Of a DNA stretch of 10,443 bases, positions 1 through 5,543 are shown piece after piece. Within the stretch, counting starts at the first letter, position 1; each line of letters starts with the position of its first letter. Where the stretch lies: contig CAMWQF010000073.1 in the NCBI GenBank assembly GCA_947176285.1, positions 1 through 10,443 on the forward strand, written 5' to 3'. Position numbers and translations under genes: made by a program. Below the pieces are notes generated by a model. That model was not told the origin of the DNA and did not search any database. It worked only from the letters and a program-made list of their open reading frames with translations. The stretch is from an uncultured Porphyromonadaceae bacterium (GTDB lineage Bacteria; Bacteroidota; Bacteroidia; Bacteroidales; Muribaculaceae).

Positions 1-1143
1 TCGACTGATGAAGACCATATGTTCGTTGACCTTAACAATTTCTCTTATCTTGACCGCGCAGGAAACAGAATCCTGATTGAGCGTTGCTGGTATGAGGACG
101 AAGCCGGGAATGAGGTTGAACCCGATACAATAACCGGCGAATATTCGGATATGCCGCATGTCCTTTCTTTCCTCGGTCGCAAGTATTCGGAAGTATTCGA
201 CATCCTGATGATGGACGATAAGATTTCCTCCCTTATGGCTCCCTTCAAGAGTGCCTACGAGAACAAAGCCAACGACCAGTTGGAAGGTATGGTCGGTACA
301 CTGCGTGTCAATGCTGCCCGTCTGGTATCTCCGGAGGCATATTGGGTGTTCACAGGCGACGACTTTGACTTGAAGATTTCAGACCCGAAGGCACCAAGTT
401 ATCTCGTCATTGCCAACGACCCGGAGAAGGAACAGGTAATCGGTTCGCTCAACGCTCTTGTGCTCAACCGTCTTATTACCCGTGTAAACTCAAAAGGAAA
501 CCTCCCGGTCAGCATCATCGTCGACGAGCTTCCCACGCTTTACTTTCACAAGATAGACCGACTCATTGGAACGGCACGTTCAAATAAGGTTGCCGTAACT
601 CTCGGTTTTCAGGAACTTCCTCAGTTGGAGGCTGACTATGGGAAAGTGGGTATGCAGAAGATTATCACTACTTGCGGTAATATATTTATGGGAGCAGCCA
701 GGAATAAGGAGACTTTAGAATGGGCGCAGAATGACGTGTTTGGAAAGGCTAAACAGACAAGCACATCTATCACTATCAACGACAGCAAAATTTCAACCTC
801 GATTTCAGAAAAACTTGACTATCTGGTTCCTGCGGCGAAGATTGCTGACATGGCTACAGGTTGGCTTGCAGGTCAGGCGGCACGAGATTTCACCGCCACT
901 GACAAGAAGATGCTGTCGAGCTTCGACATCGAGCAGTCCGAGGAGTTCAAAACTACCAAGTACTTCTGTAAGACGAACTTTGACATGAAAAAAATCAAGG
1001 ACGAGGAAAGTCACTATGTTGATCTTCCCAAAATCTATGAATTTAAGAACGACCGCGAAAAGGAAATCATGCTTAACCGCAATTTCAAGCGTGTCAATCA
1101 GGAGGTGGAAGCAATGGTCAAGGAACTTCTTGGTATCGCTTAA
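1..1143 (+). CDS. mobC: MobC/VirD4-type conjugative coupling protein, C-terminal part (5' end outside window)
   Basis: The frame is open from base 1, so the ATG at 19 is internal; 380 residues are visible. The Walker B stretch SIIVDELPTL lies at 511-540, followed by IDRLIGTARSNKVA and GFQELPQLEADYG. This order (Walker B, a helix with an Arg finger-like R, then a Q-x-x-x-Q-L-x-x-x-Y-G segment) is typical of T4SS coupling ATPases and closely resembles MobC of CTnDOT-type elements as I recall it. The Walker A would lie upstream, outside the window. Coupling proteins sit at the inner membrane, bind the relaxosome and pump the relaxase-DNA complex and protein substrates into the channel. The gene is followed after 10 nt by the TraX-family gene on the same strand. 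A VirB4-type ATPase is less likely because of the Q-L-x-x-x-Y-G segment. Confidence 0.85.
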   Translation, partial: STDEDHMFVDLNNFSYLDRAGNRILIERCWYEDEAGNEVEPDTITGEYSDMPHVLSFLGRKYSEVFDILMMDDKISSLMAPFKSAYENKANDQLEGMVGTLRVNAARLVSPEAYWVFTGDDFDLKISDPKAPSYLVIANDPEKEQVIGSLNALVLNRLITRVNSKGNLPVSIIVDELPTLYFHKIDRLIGTARSNKVAVTLGFQELPQLEADYGKVGMQKIITTCGNIFMGAARNKETLEWAQNDVFGKAKQTSTSITINDSKISTSISEKLDYLVPAAKIADMATGWLAGQAARDFTATDKKMLSSFDIEQSEEFKTTKYFCKTNFDMKKIKDEESHYVDLPKIYEFKNDREKEIMLNRNFKRVNQEVEAMVKELLGIA

Positions 1144-1153
1144 TATATTACTT

Positions 1154-1882
1154 ATGGAGAATACGCTTATATCCAAATCGTTTTCAGTGCCGCTTTCACT
1201 CCGTATGAGTGGAAGCGCACTGAAGATTATTGCCGTGCTGTCGATGGCTGCCGACCACTGCGCTTATTTCCTGATGGAGCCGGACACTCCTTTATATAAT
1301 GTACTCCGTTGTTTCGGACGTATCGCATTCCCGGTATTCGCGTTCCTAATTGCGGAAGGCTTCGCCCATACCCGAAGCCGGACACGTTATTTCCTTACTC
1401 TGCTTGGATTCGCACTGTTAAGTGAGATTCCATGGAACTTGCTCAATGGCTATGACGGAACCCACAATGTCATGTTCTCCCTCTCTCTTGGAGTGGCCAC
1501 ACTTGCTGTGTTTGACCGTTTATGTGAACACGGGCCACTGTGTTGCTTCTCGATACTTATTCTATGTTGTCTGGCATGGTGGTCAGGCGTAGATTATGAG
1601 TGGCGCGGTATACTGATGATTGTTATCTTCTATATGCTCCGCCGTCAGACCATCAATCCGTGGATCTGCCGGAGCAGCGTCTCTTTTCCCTCGCAGGCAA
1701 TTATACAAATACTCTTCACATTCCCTCTGATGATGCACTACGGCTTTACCGGGGCAATCCTCGCCTCAATCGTCATCTTCCTTTATGATGGAACACGTGG
1801 AAACATCAAAGGTGAAGTCGCCAAATACAGTTTCTACGCCTTCTATCCTTTACATCTGATTACTATTTATTGTCTGTTATGA
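1154..1882 (+). CDS. TraX-family integral membrane acetyltransferase
   Basis: The protein is 242 aa with several hydrophobic membrane segments. TraX-family hallmarks appear in order: D34-H35 in the first helix, GRIAFPVFAF (55-64), EIPWNL (91-96), NVMFSLSLG (105-113), DYEWRGILM (147-155) and KYSFYAFYPLHLI (224-236). In plasmid F, TraX N-acetylates propilin; other family members are uncharacterised acyltransferase-like proteins, so the substrate here is unknown. I chose the ATG at 1154 because it lies just after the coupling-protein stop and starts directly before the hydrophobic core. The in-frame ATG at 1016 would add residues that only shadow the coupling-protein gene. It is probably co-transcribed with the coupling protein and ends just before a hairpin terminator. 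The family is secure; a role in conjugation is inferred from position. Confidence 0.85.
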   Translation: MENTLISKSFSVPLSLRMSGSALKIIAVLSMAADHCAYFLMEPDTPLYNVLRCFGRIAFPVFAFLIAEGFAHTRSRTRYFLTLLGFALLSEIPWNLLNGYDGTHNVMFSLSLGVATLAVFDRLCEHGPLCCFSILILCCLAWWSGVDYEWRGILMIVIFYMLRRQTINPWICRSSVSFPSQAIIQILFTFPLMMHYGFTGAILASIVIFLYDGTRGNIKGEVAKYSFYAFYPLHLITIYCLL

Positions 1883-1924
1883 GGTATATTTAAAATGCTC
1901 CGAAAATAGAATTTCAATCCTTAT

Positions 1925-1966
1925 AACCTGCTCATTGTACCTGTTCATTAGTACATTGGGCAGGTT
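1925..1966 (+). terminator. Hairpin terminator after the TraX-family gene
   Basis: Outer arms 1925-1934 and 1957-1966 pair over 10 bp with one G-T pair. After one T-T mismatch, the inner arms TGTAC (1936-1940) and GTACA (1951-1955) pair, leaving a 10-base loop. The T-tract after it is short (TTT then mixed), so it may be a weak terminator or a processing or stabilising stem-loop. It separates the mobC-TraX transcript from the HU cassette. Confidence 0.55.
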
Positions 1967-1994
1967 TCATTATAAAGTATTCAGTATTTTTTAT

Positions 1995-2002
1995 TAACTT
2001 TG
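1995..2002 (+). promoter_or_regulatory. Putative Bacteroidales -7 promoter box for the HU cassette
   Basis: TAACTTTG matches the Bacteroidales -7 consensus TAnnTTTG and stands 45 bases before the HU start codon. I see no good TTTG -33 element at the usual 19-21 base spacing, only a T-rich stretch, so promoter strength is uncertain. It is the only such box between the terminator and the HU gene. Confidence 0.5.
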
Positions 2003-2003
2003 C

Positions 2004-2020
2004 ATTCTGAAAATCAGAAT
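2004..2020. promoter_or_regulatory. Perfect 7-3-7 palindrome at the expected transcription start (possible operator)
   Basis: ATTCTGA, AAA, TCAGAAT form a perfect inverted repeat one base after the -7 box, so it covers the likely +1. It could be an operator for a dimeric repressor or a short stem at the 5' end of the mRNA. The dyad is seen directly; its function is inferred. Confidence 0.45.
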
Positions 2021-2047
2021 CATAAAGTGTAATTCCATCTAAATATT

Positions 2048-2296
2048 ATGACAAAGGCAGAAATCGCAACAGAGATAGCAAAGGCAGCAGGAATTGATAA
2101 GGTCTCCGTTATCACAGTGATAGAGCAATTCATGGCAGTGGTGAAAGATAGCCTCGCTCATGGAGAGAACGTCTACCTGCGTGGATTCGGTTCTTTCATT
2201 GTAAAGCAACGTGCAGAGAAGACTGCCCGTAACATCAGTAAAAACACTACGCTCATCGTCCCGGCTCATAATATCCCTGCTTTCAAACCAGCTTAA
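2048..2296 (+). CDS. HU/IHF-family DNA-binding protein, C-terminally shortened
   Basis: This 82-aa protein has the HU/IHF fold: an N-terminal helix pair (MTKAEIATEIAKAAGIDK), the core ENVYLRGFGSF (54-64) and the DNA-gripping arm RAEKTARNISKNTT ending in PAHNIPAFKPA. The family is normally about 90 or more residues long and continues after FKPA with a Lys and a last helix. Here a TAA sits exactly where that Lys would be. The same frame then continues with HU-like sequence to 2338 (separate entry). HU proteins bend and compact DNA and can assist recombination or gene regulation. The gene heads a likely three-gene transcript with the deiminase and cysteine peptidase genes. The family call is firm; whether the shortened form still dimerises is open. 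Confidence 0.9.
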   Translation: MTKAEIATEIAKAAGIDKVSVITVIEQFMAVVKDSLAHGENVYLRGFGSFIVKQRAEKTARNISKNTTLIVPAHNIPAFKPA

Positions 2297-2338
2297 GCAT
2301 TCAAGGAAGATTTAGCTAAATATACAGAATTTGTATGA
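2297..2338 (+). pseudogene. Detached C-terminal coding remnant of the HU gene (after an in-frame TAA)
   Basis: In the HU frame the bases after TAA read AFKEDLAKYTEFV and then TGA. AFKEDLA is what is expected for the last helix of Bacteroidales HU/IHF-like proteins, which commonly run FKPA-K-x-F-x-E-E/D. The TGA (2336-2338) overlaps the ATG of the deiminase gene (2335-2337) as ATGA, a classic coupled junction. An ancestral or read-through HU of about 96 aa is therefore the simplest reading. One base change (AAA to TAA) would account for it. Confidence 0.55.
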
Positions 2339-3297
2339 AAGACAGTCTAACCAATCATGTGTTCTTCTCAACACATTTCACACAGCCCGATTATCATTGC
2401 GCATCAGCTATCAAAAAGGCTTTAAGGAATAATGGCATCAAATATTCTGACATCAAAAGAGCCAAGGATATTTGGGCACGGGACTATATGCCCGTACAAA
2501 TTGCCCCCAAGACATTTGTCTGCTATAAATATAGGCCTGACTATCTTCTCAATCCAGAAGAAAGGATGCAGTACATCACAACCAAATTCTATGATAGAGA
2601 AAGTATCCTTTCCACCCCTGAAAAAGAACAGTGTCCCATTCTTCAGCAAGAAGGAGTCGAGCTAAGGAATTGCGATCTTGTTTTGGATGGAGGTAATATA
2701 ATACTTTGTGGCAACAGGATTATTCTTACTGACAAGGTTCTCCGGGAGAATTGTTCAAAAACAAAAGATGAGATAGTAGCTGAATTAAAAGAAGCATTTA
2801 GGGTTGAACACGTCATCATCATACCTTCTGACCCGTATGAAATAGAGGAATGTTCAAAATATGATGAGTTGCCTCTATGTCATGCAGATGGGATATTGGC
2901 ACCAATCGATGATAACAGTATATTAATTTCTGACTATGGCAATGATGAAAAAGGGTACGTCACCGAATTGAAATTAATACTCTCCAAGTTTTTTGAGAAA
3001 GAAAACATTCATGAGTTTAAGTTTGGAGATAAGAGAACAGATAACTCATGGATTTATATCAATTTCCTAAGAATTGGAAACGTAGTCCTTATGCCTACTG
3101 TTGGAAATGACGAAAACATGAATGATGCAGATTCAATTTGTGATCAACTCGCCTTACAACAACTTAAGGATATTCTTGGCATAGAAAATGTCATTCCCAT
3201 CAACACTCGTTATTTGACCCTGGAGAATCCGGAGAATAACGGGGGCTCTCTTCATTGTGTCTCATGGAACGTATATATTGATGATACAGATAATTGA
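2335..3297 (+). CDS. Peptidylarginine deiminase / agmatine deiminase family protein
   Basis: The protein is 320 aa with no signal peptide, so it is probably cytosolic. Active-site elements of the guanidino-modifying (PAD_porph/agmatine deiminase) fold appear in order: WARDYMP (47-53, compare W-x-R-D-x-G-P), LDGGNI (117-122), H183-x-D185 in CHADGI, and the nucleophile C308 in NGGSLHCVSWN. All catalytic residues look intact. Enzymes of this fold hydrolyse the guanidinium of agmatine or arginine to ureido products with release of ammonia. The substrate here is unknown. No N-carbamoylputrescine amidase or decarboxylase is nearby, so polyamine synthesis is poorly supported. Base composition is more AT-rich than the tra genes. 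The ATG overlaps the read-through HU stop (ATGA), and the 3' end overlaps the next gene by 17 nt, indicating one operon. Confidence 0.85.
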   Translation: MKDSLTNHVFFSTHFTQPDYHCASAIKKALRNNGIKYSDIKRAKDIWARDYMPVQIAPKTFVCYKYRPDYLLNPEERMQYITTKFYDRESILSTPEKEQCPILQQEGVELRNCDLVLDGGNIILCGNRIILTDKVLRENCSKTKDEIVAELKEAFRVEHVIIIPSDPYEIEECSKYDELPLCHADGILAPIDDNSILISDYGNDEKGYVTELKLILSKFFEKENIHEFKFGDKRTDNSWIYINFLRIGNVVLMPTVGNDENMNDADSICDQLALQQLKDILGIENVIPINTRYLTLENPENNGGSLHCVSWNVYIDDTDN

Positions 3298-3844
3298 CAA
3301 CATATATTTTCATGGAGAGGTCGGTTGTTGCGTCTATAACCGAAAATACTATCCTGTACATCTTCGCCAAGGTGATCTGGACGGAGCTTGTGCCGTATAT
3401 TGTGTGATGATGTATCTGCTCATCCTAAATGTTGTAACACGGCGACAACTCGAAGATTTATATGGTAAAATTCGGAAAAAAGATTCAATCAAAAATCTCT
3501 TTAAGGCTCTGTTTGAAAACAAAGGATTGGTAAGAGATGGTTTCGATTATTCCAACCTTCAATCAATAATTAATCGTCATATCGGAGATTATGTTATAGC
3601 TAAAGCTCAGGATGATGAACAAGATTTACATACAATCGACCGAATCAAAGAGTGCATTGACAATGGTAAGCCGATTATGATCTCTGCTCAATTCAGTGGA
3701 GGCGCACATGCCATGCTTGCTGTCGGTTACGAGTTCGATGATTCAGGAATTTTCAATATCTTCTGTCTAGATCCTGGGTTCGATTGTCCTCCTACCTCAT
3801 ATTGGAACGCAGTTATAGCTTTGAATCAGGGTTCGGGGAAATAA
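3281..3844 (+). CDS. Papain/C39-like cysteine peptidase-family protein
   Basis: The protein is 187 aa with no signal peptide or membrane segment. A papain-like catalytic set can be read: Q30 and C37 in RQGDLDGACAVY (29-40), H143 in GGAHAMLAVGYE (140-151) and D164 in FCLDPGFD (161-168). The order Q, C, H, D and the H-A-h-x-h-x-G-Y-x and L-D-P-G contexts fit the papain-like/C39 fold. No ABC transporter or double-glycine peptide is present, so bacteriocin processing is unsupported. It could be a peptidase, amidase, transglutaminase-like enzyme or deubiquitinase-like enzyme. The ATG at 3281 overlaps the deiminase end by 17 nt; a GTG at 3257 in the same frame would add 8 residues and is less likely. 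A terminator follows. The fold is probable; the function is unknown. Confidence 0.7.
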   Translation: MIQIIDNIYFHGEVGCCVYNRKYYPVHLRQGDLDGACAVYCVMMYLLILNVVTRRQLEDLYGKIRKKDSIKNLFKALFENKGLVRDGFDYSNLQSIINRHIGDYVIAKAQDDEQDLHTIDRIKECIDNGKPIMISAQFSGGAHAMLAVGYEFDDSGIFNIFCLDPGFDCPPTSYWNAVIALNQGSGK

Positions 3845-3954
3845 TACCCTCACGAATGGATAGCATACCAAAAAGATTATTCTAAGAGCATTTATTTAGG
3901 AGAGACTCTTATTATTGATAAAGTCTAACTTAGATATAAAGAAAGCATAATTAC

Positions 3955-3988
3955 AAAAGGCAGTTCAGGATTTACTGAGCTGCCTTTT
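3955..3988. terminator. Strong bidirectional terminator between convergent genes
   Basis: AAAAGGCAG (3955-3963) pairs with CTGCCTTTT (3980-3988). After one T-G pair, TCAG (3965-3968) pairs with CTGA (3975-3978), giving a 14-bp stem with a 6-base loop. An A-run on one side and a T-run on the other make it work in both directions. It serves the peptidase gene and the oppositely oriented glucosaminidase gene. Bases 3845-3954 before it hold no gene I can support. Confidence 0.8.
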
Positions 3989-3999
3989 CACTTGATACA

Positions 4000-4671
4000 T
4001 TATAGTTGTTTTAGAACTTTTATAAGTGCTCTGACATAGGTTTTCTCTTCCGCATAGCCGATCTTGTCGAGCCATAGTAAGTAATTTCCACCGGAGTATT
4101 TATATTGTACTTTCGATTTGTATGCCGACACTGATTCGGTCCAATGGTTGAATTCGTAGTATTTGCCGGTGCGTGGATTCGTCAGGCCGAAGAGATTGTG
4201 TTTGTTACGGCATACAGATGACTTGAACCATCCAGTTTCAAGTATTGCCTGCGCCAGCACTATCTTCGGATATTTGATGTTGTTCTTTTTGATTTCAACG
4301 AGGAGATTGGGAATTGTAAGTACAGGAAGTGAGTGGGATGTATCAACAGCGGTGAAGTGCTTATTTATTGTATCACTATCATCGGTTACAACCCCTCCCC
4401 TCGTAGGCAATGATTGTAAAGACTTGTAATCGTCACTTTTTCGGTCATTCAGTATCTTCTGACCCAATTTTTCTTCATTCTCGGATTCAGTCGCTAAAGA
4501 TTGGATAGAATCTGATATGTTGATGCTATCTATCTTAATTTCAGTCTCTTCTTCTATTTTAACAATCGGTTTCGCGATTATTTCCGTCTCTCTCGTGATA
4601 GTATAGAACTGTGCCGACGCTGTGACAGCTGTCAGCATCATCAGTATTGTAAGCGGAATAGTGTTGTGCAT
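4000..4671 (-). CDS. Secreted glucosaminidase (Bax/FlgJ-like peptidoglycan hydrolase)
   Basis: The protein is 223 aa. An N-terminal signal peptide (MHNTIPLTILMMLTAVTASA, cut before Q21) is followed by an acidic, Ser/Glu-rich linker to about residue 115. The glucosaminidase domain then runs to the end: LAQAILETGWFKS (139-151) with likely catalytic E145, then NLFGL (159-163) and a conserved W177. Such enzymes cleave the glycan backbone of peptidoglycan in the periplasm; conjugative elements use them to let the T4SS channel cross the wall. I chose the start at 4671 because it places the signal peptide at the N-terminus. The in-frame ATG at 4779 would add 36 residues and run into the divergent gene. 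It is transcribed away from the 4756 operon from a shared promoter region. Confidence 0.85.
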   Translation of the reverse strand: MHNTIPLTILMMLTAVTASAQFYTITRETEIIAKPIVKIEEETEIKIDSINISDSIQSLATESENEEKLGQKILNDRKSDDYKSLQSLPTRGGVVTDDSDTINKHFTAVDTSHSLPVLTIPNLLVEIKKNNIKYPKIVLAQAILETGWFKSSVCRNKHNLFGLTNPRTGKYYEFNHWTESVSAYKSKVQYKYSGGNYLLWLDKIGYAEEKTYVRALIKVLKQL

Positions 4672-4696
4672 TTCTTTCTGTGGGTTATCTGAGGGA

Positions 4697-4704
4697 TAAT
4701 TTTG
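4697..4704 (+). promoter_or_regulatory. Putative -7 box for the DUF3945/ArdC/Toprim operon
   Basis: TAATTTTG fits TAnnTTTG and lies 51 bases before the ATG at 4756, placing the start point near 4711. A clear TTTG -33 is not visible; TTTCTG lies roughly at the right distance. Confidence 0.5.
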
Positions 4705-4728
4705 CAGCGTCCAAGCGAAATGACATCG

Positions 4729-4736
4729 CAAAATTA
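4729..4736 (-). promoter_or_regulatory. Putative -7 box for the glucosaminidase gene
   Basis: The minus strand reads TAATTTTG, identical to the opposite box. The start point would be near 4722, about 50 bases before the start codon at 4671. The two promoters face each other, so their first ten or so transcribed bases would be complementary. Confidence 0.5.
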
Positions 4737-4755
4737 ACTTATCAATAACCGTTAA

Positions 4756-5541
4756 ATGGAAAATCACAACAGAAATCAACCCGATGCTCTGCCATATCAG
4801 AAACTGGCACTGCTGGGCATTGACCGGGAGAAAGCCGACAGACTGCCCGATGAGGTTAAGGAGAAGCTGATTTCCGGTGAAGTCACGCCTCTCGTTCAGG
4901 TATCCATCAATGCCCGAAATGGTGACGTTATCACGTTACCGCTCAAACTACAGATGGTTGCCGATAGAAACGGAGATCCGTTGCTTGTCGCATATCCGGT
5001 CAAGGCAGCCTTTGACGAGAAACGCGACAACATCCTACAGCTCACGCCATACGAAGCAGAACGTCTGCGTCGCGGCGACGTGATCGAGAAAGCCGTCGAT
5101 TTCAACGGAGAGAAGACACGGCAGTATCTCCAGCTTGATCCGGAAACAAAATCCGTCATTCACAAGAGGGTGACTGAGGTTCAGGTGGAACAGCGTCTCA
5201 AAGACATGGAGAAGGTCAACGACATCGAACTCGGTACTCAGCAGAAGCAGGCTGTCCGCGAGGGCAAGCCTATGGAACTCAACGTGGGAGGCGAGAAAGT
5301 CACTGTCGGAATCGACCTTAAGGAACCCCAGGGATTCAAGGTCGTGCAAGGCGATATGAAGGAGTGGGAACGTCAGCAGAAACTCAAATACGACGAACTG
5401 CACCCGGAATACATAGGTCTGGTTATGACCGACAAGAACCGCTGGGAATATCAGCAGGTCGTTGACCGGCAATCCACCGAAAGGGCTATCAGGCTCAGCC
5501 ATTCGCAAAAGGATAAAGAATCCAACGGTCTTAAACTTTAG
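4756..5541 (+). CDS. DUF4099/DUF3945 domain-containing protein
   Basis: The protein is 261 aa. Residues 12-86 resemble DUF4099 (LPYQKLALLGIDREKADRLP, then a hydrophobic strand-rich stretch). Residues about 94-135 resemble DUF3945 (LTPYEAERLRRGDVIEKAV, then YLQLDPETKSVI). A second, more diverged copy of that unit seems to follow at 157-197 (IELGTQQKQAVREGKPMEL, then VGIDLKEPQGFKVV). These domains are common in Bacteroidales conjugative elements and have no established biochemical role that I know of. The rest is charged and helical. The C-terminus KESNGLKL belongs to a tail type shared by four proteins of this operon. It is the first gene after the divergent promoter, and the next gene begins 2 nt after its stop. 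Confidence 0.75.
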   Translation: MENHNRNQPDALPYQKLALLGIDREKADRLPDEVKEKLISGEVTPLVQVSINARNGDVITLPLKLQMVADRNGDPLLVAYPVKAAFDEKRDNILQLTPYEAERLRRGDVIEKAVDFNGEKTRQYLQLDPETKSVIHKRVTEVQVEQRLKDMEKVNDIELGTQQKQAVREGKPMELNVGGEKVTVGIDLKEPQGFKVVQGDMKEWERQQKLKYDELHPEYIGLVMTDKNRWEYQQVVDRQSTERAIRLSHSQKDKESNGLKL

Positions 5542-5543
5542 AC

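Larger units (their letters stand above)
4683..4750. promoter_or_regulatory. Nested dyad in the divergent promoter region
   Basis: Three pairs of arms share one centre (between 4716 and 4717): GGTTAT 4683-4688 with ATAACC 4745-4750, TAATTTTGC 4697-4705 with GCAAAATTA 4728-4736, and GTC 4709-4711 with GAC 4722-4724. The symmetric arrangement, with both promoter boxes inside it, suggests binding of a dimeric regulator controlling both directions. The dyad is seen directly; the regulator is unknown. Confidence 0.5.

Noticed and set aside
1016..1153. Longer N-terminus for the TraX-family protein from the ATG at 1016
   Set aside because: It lies inside the coupling-protein gene, gives a basic non-family sequence and would displace the first membrane segment. 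The ATG at 1154 fits the family length.
2335..3297. Agmatine deiminase of the putrescine pathway
   Set aside because: The fold fits, but no N-carbamoylputrescine amidase or arginine decarboxylase gene is nearby, and the neighbours are HU and a cysteine peptidase. I kept the wider family name.
3281..3844. Bacteriocin-processing C39 peptidase
   Set aside because: No ABC transporter, membrane domain or double-glycine leader peptide occurs in the window.
3883..3911. TAAGAG ... CTCTTA inverted repeat after the peptidase gene
   Set aside because: It is only 6 bp with a long loop and no T-tract. The strong terminator at 3955-3988 explains termination.
4672..4779. 36-residue extension of the glucosaminidase upstream of 4671
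   Set aside because: It would put residues before a clear signal peptide and overlap the start of the divergent gene and both promoter boxes.
5035..5508. 157-codon minus-strand frame
   Set aside because: It mirrors the DUF4099/DUF3945 gene; the hydrophobic Leu/Phe-rich composition is typical of the complement of Glu/Lys-rich coding.
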